A stretch of 36,354 bases of DNA from Myxococcales bacterium (GCA_014240065.1 JAAZXR010000027.1:21895-58248), one strand, 5' to 3'. Shown: positions 15,688 to 24,717, numbered from the stretch's first letter. Notes: generated by a model not told the origin, from the sequence alone. Translations and numbers: made by a program.

Positions 15688-16437
15688 TCAGGCGCGGCGG
15701 CGCTGAGTCTGAGGCGAGGGGGCGAGCCACGCGCGCACGGCCGGCGCGAAACTCAGCGGCACGAGTCCGACCAGCGCCGCGCCGAATGCGAGGGCGTCGC
15801 TGGGGAGCGGCGTCGCCGGGGTCCACGGCGAAGACGTGAACGGGAGGGCTGGCGCGAATTCTCCGAACAGGCCGTGCGCGAGACAGGCGGCCGAGATCCC
15901 GACCAAGGGCAGCAGCCCCCAGGTCTTCCCGCGGGCGAGGCCGAACGCGGCCATGGCGGCCATGCCGAGCATCGCGAAGGTCAGGGCCTCGGGCTTGGGA
16001 GCGAACAAATACATGACCAGCAGCGGGAAGGTGGATCCCGCCGATTTGAAGGCTCGCCGCATCAGCACCAAGGATTCATCTTGAAAGTTCCACCGCTCCT
16101 TCGTGTACTCGCTGTACTCGTACCGTGAGGCCATGCCCTCGCCCATGAGCATGAGCGCGACGAGCGCGTGGGTCCCCCCAAAGAACAAGAGGATCGGCTC
16201 GAAGCCCATTTGCAGCATCAAGAGCAAAAACACGGAGCCGAAGTTGCCGATCCCCATGGCGAACCACCGCGCCCAAAACCACTCGGCGGCCAAGCCAAAG
16301 AAGGCGACCCCGTAGCAGAGGGAGAGCCCCATATACAGGCCAAAGGTCTCCGACGGGCCGAGCAGGGCGACCATGGAGAGCTGGCTGAAGAAGAAGCCGA
16401 GGATGAGGAGGACGATGGCTTTGCGGACGCCGACCAT
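15688..16437 (-). CDS. Polytopic inner-membrane protein, unknown function
   Basis: 249 aa with about six or seven hydrophobic segments: AIVLLILGFFFSQLSMVALL; LSLCYGVAFFGLAAEWFWA; FGSVFLLLMLQMG; ILLFFGGTHALVALML; a loop with YEYSEYTKERWNFQDESLVLMRRAF; then LLVMYLFA, FAMLGMAAMAAFGLA and two more near the C-terminus, ending in a basic tail (SPQTQRRRA). I do not recognise the family. Aromatic residues cluster at the membrane edges, as in real membrane proteins. The ATG at 16437 lies 6 nt after a -10-like TAGTCT. Confidence 0.7.
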   Translation of the reverse strand: MVGVRKAIVLLILGFFFSQLSMVALLGPSETFGLYMGLSLCYGVAFFGLAAEWFWARWFAMGIGNFGSVFLLLMLQMGFEPILLFFGGTHALVALMLMGEGMASRYEYSEYTKERWNFQDESLVLMRRAFKSAGSTFPLLVMYLFAPKPEALTFAMLGMAAMAAFGLARGKTWGLLPLVGISAACLAHGLFGEFAPALPFTSSPWTPATPLPSDALAFGAALVGLVPLSFAPAVRAWLAPSPQTQRRRA

Positions 16438-16443
16438 GCCTCA

Positions 16444-16472
16444 AGACTAGGCGCACCCGGGGGCATCCGCAA
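16444..16472 (-). promoter_or_regulatory. Putative promoter of the polytopic membrane protein gene
   Basis: Minus-strand TTGCGG (16467-16472), 17-bp spacer, TAGTCT (16444-16449), ending 6 nt before the ATG at 16437. Both hexamers are weak, but the spacing is ideal. Confidence 0.35.
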
Positions 16473-16559
16473 TACGGTCACGCCGTGGGCGCCAAACGCC
16501 CCCACCTGCGGTCGCGAGGGCGAACGTGGCGGGGGTCGGCGCAGGTGCGAGCCCACCTC

Positions 16560-17435
16560 TCAGGATTCCCAGGCGTAAAATCCCTGGCCCGATTTCTTGC
16601 CGAGTTTCCCGTCCGCGACCATGGCGCGCAGGAGGGGAGGTGGCGCGAAGTGAGCGCCATCGGGGAGATGCTCGGACAGGTAGTCGGCGATATGGAGCCG
16701 GACGTCGAGCCCGACGAGGTCTGTGAGCCGGAGTGGCCCCATCGGAAACCCGTAGCCGAGGGTCATGGCGCGATCGATGTCCTCGGCGCTCGCCACACCC
16801 TGCTCGACCATGCGGATCGCCTCGAGCCCGATGACGAGGCCGAGCCGGCTCGTGGCGAATCCTGGCACATCCCGCACCTTGATCGTCTGCTTCCCGATGG
16901 CGGCGCCATAGGCCTCCGCGGTCGCGTAGGTCCGCTCCGAAGTCTGCTCACTCACGATGATCTCCAAGAGCTTCATGATGTGAACCGGGTTGAAGAAGTG
17001 CAGCCCGATGACGCGGTCCGGATGTGGCATATCGCGGCTGATGTCGGCGATGGACAGCGAGCTGGTGTTGGTGCCAAAAATTGCCGTGTCGGGCGCGTGC
17101 GAGGCGGCGTCCGCGAACACGGAGCGCTTGAGATCGAGGCGCTCGGGGACCGCCTCGATCACGAGGTTCGCGCCCTCACAGGCGGCGGCGAGGTCCGATG
17201 TGGCGCAAAGGCGGGAGAGGGCGGCTTGTGCCGCCTCTTCACCCACCTTCCCACGCGCGACGCCCTTCTTGAAGTTGGCGTCAATGTGCGCCATCCCGCG
17301 GTCGAGGCCCGCCTGATCCACGTCGAACAGGCGGGTCTGGAAGCCCGCGAGCGCGCTCACGTGGGCGATGCCGTGCCCCATGGTCCCTGCGCCGATGACC
17401 GTGAGGGTGCGGAAACTGTCGGGGAGGCCGTTCAT
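16560..17435 (-). CDS. 3-hydroxyacyl-CoA (3-hydroxybutyryl-CoA) dehydrogenase
   Basis: 291 aa, cytoplasmic NAD(P)-dependent oxidation/reduction of 3-hydroxyacyl-CoA, in beta-oxidation or butanoate/PHB metabolism. The N-terminal Rossmann motif is VIGAGTMGHGIA, with acidic Asp39 at the end of the second strand (LFDVDQAG). Catalytic region: EAVPERLDLK, TNTSSLSI, and GLHFFNPVHIMKLLEI with the family His and Asn. The C-terminal domain includes DVPGFATSRLG and GYGFPMGPLRLTDLVGLD, ending KKSGQGFYAWE. Length is that of stand-alone Hbd/PaaH enzymes, with no fused hydratase. No other beta-oxidation gene is adjacent, so the pathway cannot be fixed. Confidence 0.95.
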   Translation of the reverse strand: MNGLPDSFRTLTVIGAGTMGHGIAHVSALAGFQTRLFDVDQAGLDRGMAHIDANFKKGVARGKVGEEAAQAALSRLCATSDLAAACEGANLVIEAVPERLDLKRSVFADAASHAPDTAIFGTNTSSLSIADISRDMPHPDRVIGLHFFNPVHIMKLLEIIVSEQTSERTYATAEAYGAAIGKQTIKVRDVPGFATSRLGLVIGLEAIRMVEQGVASAEDIDRAMTLGYGFPMGPLRLTDLVGLDVRLHIADYLSEHLPDGAHFAPPPLLRAMVADGKLGKKSGQGFYAWES

Positions 17436-17442
17436 GGGTGCA

Positions 17443-17471
17443 GATCTACTCCATTCTCTCGAATCTGTGAA
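17443..17471 (-). promoter_or_regulatory. Putative promoter of the hydroxyacyl-CoA dehydrogenase gene
   Basis: Minus-strand TTCACA (17466-17471; 5 of 6 matches to TTGACA), exactly 17 bp, then TAGATC (17443-17448), ending 7 nt before the ATG at 17435. The best -35 in the window. Predicts a leader of 0-1 nt. Confidence 0.5.
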
Positions 17472-17561
17472 CAGCGCCGACCCGGGAGAGGAGCGTCCCG
17501 GGCCGCGGCTGGGGCCGGTTTTCGGGGCGCGGCTCGGGCGACCCGCGGTTTCGGCCGTCTA

Positions 17562-17590
17562 TTGGAGCGAAAACGAGACCCGAGTATCCT
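17562..17590 (+). promoter_or_regulatory. Putative promoter of the repeat-stalk membrane protein gene
   Basis: TTGGAG (17562-17567), 17-bp spacer, TATCCT (17585-17590). The expected transcription start is about 5 nt before the GTG at 17602. Confidence 0.35.
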
Positions 17591-17601
17591 CTCGGGGGCC
17601 A

Positions 17602-19362
17602 GTGGAGACCACGGAACATAGTCCGACGCCCCTCGTGTTGTGCTGCGCGAAGGGAGACGAGGAAGCCCTGGCGCCCGTCATCGCGCGCCTCACCGTTGGT
17701 ACTCGAGTGCCGGAGGTGCTGCTGGAGATCGACGCGGACCCTCGAATGCTCGGTGAGGCGCTCGACCAGCTCCCTGGCGTGGCGTTCGTGGGCGTCTTCG
17801 TGGGGACCCGGCTCGGGGATGGAGACGTCCTTCGAATTCGTGGCATCTTTGGGGCTCGAAGGGGGCCATTTCACGAGCTGTTTGTGCTGCGGTCGGACCA
17901 AGACCTCAACGCCCTCTACACGAGATCGGGAGTCGTCGACGGGCAGCCAGGGGGCTCCTCGGTCGGTCCGAAGAAGAAAGCCTCGGGGGGGCCGTTCTCG
18001 GGGGTGCGACGGGCGTGGCGCCGGCGACGCTCGACGAGCTACGCCCCGGGCGCGCCTCCGCAGATTGCACACGACATGACCGCGCGTGATCGGATCGATC
18101 CTCTCCAGCAGGCGAAGCGCGAAGACCCCGCGGCGCAGGTGTCGCTGTCAGCGTTGCCGTCAGGGGGGCCAGGCGACCACGCTGACGAAGCTCAACAAAA
18201 AAAGAACACGGTGGATGTGGTGGGCGCGGTGTCGATGTCTGCGACGTCGGCTCGCGATGACATCGACATGCTCATTCGCGAGGGGACGTCGGAGGTCGCT
18301 CGCGGTACGCGACCTGAAGAGCAGACCACGCGAGACGGCGCGGACTCGGGCGCCCGCGAGTGGTCGCTCGGGAAGGTGAAAGAGCGCGGGGCGCTTGAGA
18401 TCTTGGAAGACGTTGGGCCGCTGCAGATCTCCGACGAAGAGGGGCGGACCTCTCACGACGGCGACGCGGCCGAGGACACTCCGCGCCCGCGCAGCGCGCT
18501 GATTCTCGGTCTGGTGGCCGCAGGAACCTTCGTCGCGATGGTCTGGCTGATGAGCGCGGTCGTTGGCGAGGGAGGGGCCTCCGCCCTCGATTCGGGCGCA
18601 TCTGCCGGCGGGTCCGGCGGCGAGGGGGCTGTATTTGGCGGCGCCAATACAGGCGGCGAGACGACGGGCGGCACCACCGGCGCGACGACAGGCGCGACGA
18701 CAGGCGAGACGACAGGCGAGACGACAGGAGAGACGACAGGCGGAACAACAGGCGAGACGACAGGCGAGACGACGGGCGAGACGACGGGCGGAGAGACGGG
18801 CGGAGAGACGGGCGGAGAGACGAGCGGAGAGACGAGCGGAGAGACGGGCGGAGAGACGAGCGGAGAGACGAGCGGAGAGACGAGCGGAGAGACGAGCGGA
18901 GAGACGAGCGGAGAGACGAGCGGAGAGACGAGCGGAGAGACGAGCGGAGAGACGACGGGCGGCGCCGTCGACGATCGCGTGCCGCCCCCGCGGTTGTTGC
19001 CTCGCTCACGATTGATAAGCCGCGAATTCACGGACAACCTGTTGGCCGTGGAGACCGTGGTCGGATCGGGCACCTTGCGCGCCGGCGTCGGCTGGAAGGA
19101 CGCCCACGCGATCTGCCGGGAGAACAAGTTTCAGGGTTACGACGAGTTTCGCGTGCCGACCTTCGACGAGCTCATGGCCCTCGCGAGCAAGTCACACCTT
19201 GATCTCGGCAGCGCCCATTGGAGCGTCTCGGTCGCGAAGGGGACGAAGCCAGGCTTTGTCCGGGCGGTGCTGAACGGCGATGAGGTGGTGCGCGAGACCG
19301 AGTTTGATGTCGCCGCCGTCGCCTGCGTCCGCGCCAAAGACACCGTGCCGCGCAAGCGCTAG
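17602..19362 (+). CDS. Membrane protein with GETx/SGET repeat stalk and Lcl/DUF1566-like domain
   Basis: 586 aa from the GTG at 17602 (VETTEHSPTPLVLCC). Earlier in-frame starts lie inside the divergent dehydrogenase gene. Four parts can be seen: an N-terminal cytoplasmic region with a compact globular section (about 8-115, PEVLLEIDADPRMLGEAL...GVFVGTRLGDGDVLRIRG); a charged disordered region; one transmembrane helix (about 299-322, SALILGLVAAGTFVAMVWLMSAVVG); a stalk of about 26 tetrapeptides (GETT, GETG, SGET; about 351-454); and a C-terminal domain, GWKDAHAICRENKFQGYDEFRVPTFDELMAL...HWSVSVAKG...ACVRA, resembling the Lcl C-terminal/DUF1566 fold. I infer a single-pass protein presenting that domain outside the inner membrane. 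Function unknown. Confidence 0.72.
   Translation: METTEHSPTPLVLCCAKGDEEALAPVIARLTVGTRVPEVLLEIDADPRMLGEALDQLPGVAFVGVFVGTRLGDGDVLRIRGIFGARRGPFHELFVLRSDQDLNALYTRSGVVDGQPGGSSVGPKKKASGGPFSGVRRAWRRRRSTSYAPGAPPQIAHDMTARDRIDPLQQAKREDPAAQVSLSALPSGGPGDHADEAQQKKNTVDVVGAVSMSATSARDDIDMLIREGTSEVARGTRPEEQTTRDGADSGAREWSLGKVKERGALEILEDVGPLQISDEEGRTSHDGDAAEDTPRPRSALILGLVAAGTFVAMVWLMSAVVGEGGASALDSGASAGGSGGEGAVFGGANTGGETTGGTTGATTGATTGETTGETTGETTGGTTGETTGETTGETTGGETGGETGGETSGETSGETGGETSGETSGETSGETSGETSGETSGETSGETSGETTGGAVDDRVPPPRLLPRSRLISREFTDNLLAVETVVGSGTLRAGVGWKDAHAICRENKFQGYDEFRVPTFDELMALASKSHLDLGSAHWSVSVAKGTKPGFVRAVLNGDEVVRETEFDVAAVACVRAKDTVPRKR
18652..18963 (+). repeat. Tandem 12-bp repeat array coding for GETx/SGET
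   Basis: About 26 units of 12 nt. The first part reads mainly gagacgacaggc (GETT); the last part is a nearly perfect run of gagacgagcgga (GETS). The homogenised 3' end indicates recent slippage or unequal exchange. All changes keep the reading frame, so stalk length can vary without loss of the C-terminal domain. Confidence 0.95.
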
Positions 19363-19410
19363 TCCGCGGGACGCCGCCGAGCGCAGGGGGTGCCCGCGAG
19401 GGGTCGGCGT

Positions 19411-21090
19411 CTAGCCGCCCCACAAAGGCACGACGGTCGCGCCGCCGTAGTAGTGCGCCAAGATCTTCGAGGCCGAGAGGTTGGCGCGCGCCATCCCCAT
19501 CGCGCCGTGTTGGCACATGCCCACGCCGTGGCCGTGCCCGCCGCCGTGCAGGACGAATCGTCCATATCTATCTCGCGCGTCATCGAGGACGAACATCGAG
19601 CTCTTGAGTCCGCCGAGGGCCTTTCGAATCGCGAACTCTCCGTGGATGCGGACCTCACCGCGCGTGCCAAGGAGCGACACGTCGATGGCGCGGCCACTCA
19701 CGCCGCGGGTGTGGATGGTGAGGCCTTCGAGCGCGCCGAATTGTGGAGGGACGCCGCTGTTGCCCGCGACGCTCGTCGGATCGATCGTGGCGGTCCATCG
19801 ATACGAGCTCTTGCCCGCGGAGCTCTTGGTCGTGCTGTAGGACTTGGGGGCGGAGCTCAGCCACGCGCGGAGGTTCTGGGGTTCGATCCCCTTCGCGAAG
19901 CGGGCGTGGAGCAGGGGATCGGGTCGCCCCCGAAGCTGGGCGTCGAGCGGGCTGTCCCACACGAGCTCGTTGTGCTCGGTGTGACCCCCTGAGTTGGCCG
20001 AGTAGACTGTGTCCACCATGGTCGTACGACCCGGTCGCATGAGGATTTGTCCGCGGGTGGCGCGGACCGCAGCGGTCGTCCGGGGATGTTCTCGCGAGGC
20101 GCCGGCGTAGACCTGGCAGTGTTGATGCGCGCAGAGCAAGAAGGGATCTGCGAGGTGGCGCGTGCCGACCTTGGCCACGAGCTGCCCGCGCGCGGCGATG
20201 GCTTGCGCGGCGAGGGCGTGCGACGGCGCCGAGGCGTAGATCTCGGCGGGGACGAGCCCCGCGAGGATGTCGGTCTCGCGGACCTGATTGACGACACACA
20301 GCTTCCCGTCGCGCCCGACCGCCACGTAGATCAAGCCTCGGTACTGCCGGTCCTCCGTCCCGCGGGTGCCGGTCGTGACTCCGTAGGGGACGTCGTGCAC
20401 AGTGGTCGTCTTTGCGCGGTTCGGCTCAAACCACAGCACCTGTTGGGCCTTGATGATGGCGTTGCCGTCGCGGTCACGAGCGACGAGGCGACCCGTGGGC
20501 TGTCGTTGCAAGAACGCATGCACCGTGCCGATCGCCCCGTGCCGCTGATGCAGGACCCGCGCGTGGCGTGCGGCCTCCTTGTCATTGGACGCGTCGGCCT
20601 CGGCGGTGAGGACGTACCTCCGCGTGTCGAGCACGCGCCCGCCGACGCCGAACAGGCTGCCCATCTCCCGCTGGTGGACGGTGAGCCCCCTCGCTGCCCA
20701 TGTATCTCGCGCGCTCGCGGCCTCTCGGATCCGCGTAGGCTCAAACGACTCCAGGGCGATCTCAAATCGCTGCGTGGCCGGCACCGGATCCTCCACCGAG
20801 ATCGTCCACGCGGCGCCCGCAGCGATCGACGTGCCGCCGGGTCCCGAGGGGAGGACCCGGAGTCCGCCTTGGGCGGAGAGGTTGACGGTGCGGGCGTGCT
20901 CGACCAAGCCGACCGTCGTCCACGGCTCGCCGTCTTCGTCGAAGTGAAAGCGCGGGCTGTAGAGTCGCTCGACTCTACGCGAGAGCGACACGTTGCTGGC
21001 CCGAGCGGGGCGGGAGATCAAGCCGGCGGCGGCGTGCACCGCGACGGCGCCTCCCCAAAGTGACATGAACTCTCGCCGGCGTGTGGCCAT
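19411..21090 (-). CDS. SpoIID/LytB-domain protein with Tat signal
   Basis: 559 aa. The N-terminus TRRREFMSLWGGAVAVHAAAGLIS carries an RRxFM twin-arginine motif before a hydrophobic stretch, so Tat export is likely. The SpoIID domain occupies about residues 270-555: GLVPAEIYASAPSHALAAQAIAARGQ with the probable catalytic Glu, the cysteine pair in LLCAHQHCQVYAG, a VYSANSGGHTEH segment, and GGGHGHGVGMCQHGAMGMA near the end. SpoIID proteins are lytic transglycosylases acting on denuded glycan in spore formers and are also found in non-sporulating bacteria. The N-terminal 260 residues are unassigned. It lies 67 bp downstream of the CPBP protease gene on the same strand. Confidence 0.88.
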   Translation of the reverse strand: MATRRREFMSLWGGAVAVHAAAGLISRPARASNVSLSRRVERLYSPRFHFDEDGEPWTTVGLVEHARTVNLSAQGGLRVLPSGPGGTSIAAGAAWTISVEDPVPATQRFEIALESFEPTRIREAASARDTWAARGLTVHQREMGSLFGVGGRVLDTRRYVLTAEADASNDKEAARHARVLHQRHGAIGTVHAFLQRQPTGRLVARDRDGNAIIKAQQVLWFEPNRAKTTTVHDVPYGVTTGTRGTEDRQYRGLIYVAVGRDGKLCVVNQVRETDILAGLVPAEIYASAPSHALAAQAIAARGQLVAKVGTRHLADPFLLCAHQHCQVYAGASREHPRTTAAVRATRGQILMRPGRTTMVDTVYSANSGGHTEHNELVWDSPLDAQLRGRPDPLLHARFAKGIEPQNLRAWLSSAPKSYSTTKSSAGKSSYRWTATIDPTSVAGNSGVPPQFGALEGLTIHTRGVSGRAIDVSLLGTRGEVRIHGEFAIRKALGGLKSSMFVLDDARDRYGRFVLHGGGHGHGVGMCQHGAMGMARANLSASKILAHYYGGATVVPLWGG

Positions 21091-21095
21091 GCCCC

Positions 21096-21123
21096 ATCAT
21101 GGCGCCGTGGATCGAGAGGCCAA
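21096..21123 (-). promoter_or_regulatory. Putative promoter of the SpoIID-like gene
   Basis: Minus-strand TTGGCC (21118-21123), 16-bp spacer, CATGAT (21096-21101), ending 5 nt before the ATG at 21090. The -10 lacks the first T, so support is modest. Confidence 0.3.
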
Positions 21124-21157
21124 GTTTTCGGCATAAATCGGGCATTCGCAGCCCGGA

Positions 21158-21877
21158 TTAGGGGTCGAGGGGTGGGCTCGCGCGCCCCGAGGCCACTGAG
21201 GCCACGCCAGCGTCGCTCGCGTCGGCGGGGAGCCCGGTCTGATCGCCGAGGTCGGGCGCTCCACCGTGGCCGTCGGTGTCCGCGGGCCCCTCGGGGCGGG
21301 CGATATGGCCGAGATTTAGATAGTTCACGACGAAGTGGGCGAGGACGGCGGCGCCGAGGTTGCCGGTCGCCAAGGTCAGCGCGCCGAGCAGGAGCCCCAT
21401 GACGAGGGCCGAGGCGGTCCACGGCCACAGGGACCAGCGGGGCGGGACGTGGATCAGCCCGAACACTACCGTGCTCGCGATCAAGCCCCAGTTGTCGAGC
21501 ATGGCGCCTCGAAACAAGAGCTCTTCGCCGACGGCCGACGCGGCCGCCAGCGCAAAAATCTCACGCCTGGAAAGGGGCCCCAGGACGTCACGAAACTCGT
21601 GTCGCAGCCGATGGAGCCACATGTAGCGCGGCTCCATCCAGCGGAACGTGCGGACGACGCCGAGCCCGACGACGATTCCACTTGCGGCGGTGGCCAGCAG
21701 ATAGGTCGCTGACTGGCTTGGATCGAGCCTCCAGATGTCGTTGGTGTCTTGGGAGGCCCCGTGCCAAAAGAACGCCGCGATCGTCAACGCGAGGTAGAAA
21801 CTGGTCACCGAGTGCAGACGCGAGGCGATCTGATGACCGCCGCGTGCGCGGCGCTGGGGCGATGATCCGTGGAGCAC
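21158..21877 (-). CDS. CPBP-family intramembrane metalloprotease
   Basis: 239 aa from the GTG at 21877. Several transmembrane helices carry the CPBP (CAAX/bacteriocin-processing, ABI) motifs: EELLFRG with the EExxxR glutamates, FGLIHVPP with a conserved His, and HFVVNYLNLG with a further His. The cytoplasmic or periplasmic C-terminal tail (about 45 residues, Gly/Asp/Ala-rich) is extra. Substrates are unknown. It sits upstream of the SpoIID-like gene and downstream of the tRNA terminator. The GTG is 8 nt after TATGAT. Confidence 0.88.
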   Translation of the reverse strand: MLHGSSPQRRARGGHQIASRLHSVTSFYLALTIAAFFWHGASQDTNDIWRLDPSQSATYLLATAASGIVVGLGVVRTFRWMEPRYMWLHRLRHEFRDVLGPLSRREIFALAAASAVGEELLFRGAMLDNWGLIASTVVFGLIHVPPRWSLWPWTASALVMGLLLGALTLATGNLGAAVLAHFVVNYLNLGHIARPEGPADTDGHGGAPDLGDQTGLPADASDAGVASVASGRASPPLDP

Positions 21878-21885
21878 GTCTCACC

Positions 21886-21891
21886 ATCATA
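21886..21891 (-). promoter_or_regulatory. Putative -10 element of the CPBP protease gene
   Basis: Minus-strand TATGAT (5 of 6 matches to TATAAT) ends 8 nt before the GTG at 21877. No clear -35. Confidence 0.4.
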
Positions 21892-21941
21892 GCGAAAACC
21901 GGCGCCGGGAATAGCGGGTGTGTTTCAGCCAGGGGACGCTC

Positions 21942-21975
21942 CTCAAGAATGAAGAGAGCCCCGGCAGGGGCTCTC
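21942..21975 (-). terminator. tRNA-Leu terminator
   Basis: On the minus strand a 9-bp perfect stem, GAGAGCCCC/GGGGCTCTC with a TGCC loop (21954-21975), begins 2 nt after the discriminator base of the tRNA and is followed by the U-rich tract TTCATTCTTG. Factor-independent terminator of the tRNA transcript. Confidence 0.8.
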
Positions 21976-21977
21976 GG

Positions 21978-22061
21978 TGCGAAGGGAGGGACTTGAACCC
22001 TCACAGCCTTGCGGCCACTAGATCCTTAGTCTAGCGTGTCTACCAATTCCACCACCTTCGC
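21978..22061 (-). tRNA. tRNA-Leu, anticodon AAG
   Basis: 84-nt cloverleaf on the minus strand. Acceptor stem GCGAAGG/CCTTCGC, D-arm with the Leu-type GGAATTGGTAGAC, anticodon stem CTAGA/TCTAG closing the 7-nt loop CTAAGGA (U33 then A34 A35 G36), a class II long variable arm (GCC-GCAA-GGC) and T-arm GAGGG-TTCAAGT-CCCTC. The discriminator is A73. The genome continues CCG and not CCA, so CCA must be added post-transcriptionally. The anticodon is AAG, not the usual bacterial GAG; A34 would need deamination to inosine to read CUC, the common Leu codon here. Confidence 0.95.
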
Positions 22062-22095
22062 GTGTGGGTTTGGAGAAGGGCTAGCTATCACGGCT

Positions 22096-23538
<1,443 letters not shown>

Positions 23539-23546
23539 GGAGCGAA

Positions 23547-23552
23547 ATCATG
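23547..23552 (-). promoter_or_regulatory. Weak -10-like element before pyk
   Basis: Minus-strand CATGAT ends 8 nt before the pyk ATG. Same hexamer as before the SpoIID-like gene; no -35 is visible. Confidence 0.25.
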
Positions 23553-23652
23553 ACACAGCCGGAGCCGTTCGGGTCACAATGGCGCGCCGTCCGCGTGAGC
23601 ACGCGGTAAATACGATGCCCGGGTGGTCCGGCACGTGGCGCGAGGGAAGTTC

Positions 23653-23661
23653 TGGTATGCT
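23653..23661 (+). promoter_or_regulatory. Putative extended -10 of the Pal-like lipoprotein gene
   Basis: TGGTATGCT matches TGnTATnnT. The predicted start near 23668 gives a 16-nt leader carrying GAGG (23672-23675), 8 nt before the ATG at 23684: a conventional leadered gene. Confidence 0.45.
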
Positions 23662-23683
23662 CTCGCCACCTGAGGACTCGAAC

Positions 23684-24502
23684 ATGACTTTGACAAAATC
23701 GCTTCTAGGAACACTCTCAGTCTCGCTCGCGCTGTTCGCCCTCAGCGCCACCGGTTGTAAAAAACCCGAGTATCCGGCGTGCAAGAAGGACAAGCACTGC
23801 GAGGAAGGCGAGACCTGCGTCGAAGGCTTGTGCCAAAACTGCACCACGGACGAGGACTGCGTCGGCAAGGGGGACAATGGCGAGGACCTGACCTGCGTTG
23901 AGTTCCGATGCGGCGTCAGCGAAGAGGGAGCGGGCGCTCCCGGTGAGCTCGGCTCGCCGTGCACCTCCTCCGATGACTGCACCGGCGGCTGGGTCTGTCG
24001 TGACGGGGTCTGCGGGGCCTGCGCTTCGGCCGAGGATTGTGGCGGCGGGGCGTGCAACCTGGACAGCGGCCGCTGCGAATCTGCGTGCAGCTCCGACGAC
24101 GACTGTCCGATGGACGAGATCTGCGACGGCGGTCAGTGCATCTTCTCCGGTGACTACGGCGAGAGCTCCGACGAGGTCCTGTGCGATCTTGAAGCGATCT
24201 TCTTCGCGTTCGACTCACCGAAGCTCTCCCCCGCCACCGAGGAGGCTCTGCAAGCCGCCGCTTCTTGTATCGCAGAGCAGGGACGCAGCGTCATCCTCGA
24301 GGCGCACGCCGACAACGTCGGCACCACGGAATACAATATCGCCCTGAGCCAGCGACGCGGCGAGGGGGTGAAGACCTACCTCGGCGACCTCGGCGTGCCG
24401 GCCGAGACCATGAGCGTCAACCCGAAGGGCGATCTCGAGTCCATGGGGCAGACCGAGGCGGACCGCGCCAAAGATCGCCGCGTGGAGCTCATCTGGCAGT
24501 AG
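23684..24502 (+). CDS. Pal-like OmpA-family lipoprotein with Cys-rich N-terminal region
   Basis: 272 aa. Lipoprotein signal peptide MTLTKSLLGTLSVSLALFALSATGC (lipid-anchored Cys25). Residues 26-160 form a Cys-rich region with repeated CxxDxDC-type blocks (CKKDKHCEEGETCVEGLCQNC, CTSSDDCTGGWVCRDGVCGAC, CSSDDDCPMDEICDGGQC), resembling Dickkopf-N/EGF-like disulfide knots common in myxobacterial secreted proteins. Residues about 166-272 are an OmpA/Pal peptidoglycan-binding domain (IFFAFDSPKLSP, EAHADNVGTTEYNIALSQRRGEGVKTYLGDLGVP, ending AKDRRVELIWQ). I infer an outer-membrane lipoprotein bound to peptidoglycan. Start chosen from the signal peptide and the GAGG at 8 nt. tol genes are not adjacent, so the main Pal may be elsewhere. 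Confidence 0.88.
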   Translation: MTLTKSLLGTLSVSLALFALSATGCKKPEYPACKKDKHCEEGETCVEGLCQNCTTDEDCVGKGDNGEDLTCVEFRCGVSEEGAGAPGELGSPCTSSDDCTGGWVCRDGVCGACASAEDCGGGACNLDSGRCESACSSDDDCPMDEICDGGQCIFSGDYGESSDEVLCDLEAIFFAFDSPKLSPATEEALQAAASCIAEQGRSVILEAHADNVGTTEYNIALSQRRGEGVKTYLGDLGVPAETMSVNPKGDLESMGQTEADRAKDRRVELIWQ

Positions 24503-24553
24503 CCGCGATCAGTTGACGACGGCTGCGCTCTTCAGCGCTCGGCGTCACCCCAG

Positions 24554-24582
24554 GGCCGGCATCCCTCCCGAGGGCGCCGGCC
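24554..24582 (+). terminator. Putative terminator of the Pal-like gene
   Basis: Stem GGCCGGC/GCCGGCC (24554-24560 with 24576-24582) followed by TTGCTCGTT. The loop of 15 nt is rather long. Two further perfect inverted repeats lie just downstream: ACCCCAC/GTGGGGT (24598-24618) and GTCGCCTGT/ACAGGCGAC (24617-24647). Confidence 0.5.
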
Positions 24583-24647
24583 TTGCTCGTTGGGGCCACC
24601 CCACGAGCTGTGTGGGGTCGCCTGTTGCAGGCCGAGCGACAGGCGAC

Positions 24648-24693
24648 CTCCAAGAATGAGAGAGGCCAGCCCCCCCGAAGGAGAGGCTGGCCT
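24648..24693 (-). terminator. Terminator of the Cys-rich lipoprotein gene
   Basis: Minus-strand stem AGGCCAGCC/GGCTGGCCT (24663-24693, 13-nt loop) followed by CTCTCATTCTTGGAGG. The downstream tract is nearly the same as that after the tRNA-Leu terminator. It sits 25 bp past the stop at 24718. Confidence 0.7.
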
Positions 24694-24717
24694 GGAAGTC
24701 GCGTAGCGACCCGGCGT

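Noticed and set aside
18652-18963. Possible CRISPR or satellite array
   Set aside because: The 12-bp units are contiguous with no spacers, preserve the reading frame and encode a plausible stalk.
18453-19127. Minus-strand frame with VSPLVSPL repeats opposite the stalk gene
   Set aside because: The pattern is only the complement of the 12-bp coding repeat; there is no supporting start or flanking domain.
20047-21063. 338-codon plus-strand frame opposite the SpoIID-like gene
   Set aside because: Antisense shadow; no motifs, Arg/Gly/Asp-biased.
21588-22004. Minus-strand open frame running from near the tRNA into the CPBP gene
   Set aside because: It begins inside the tRNA-Leu T-arm, includes the terminator, and is out of frame with the recognised CPBP protein.
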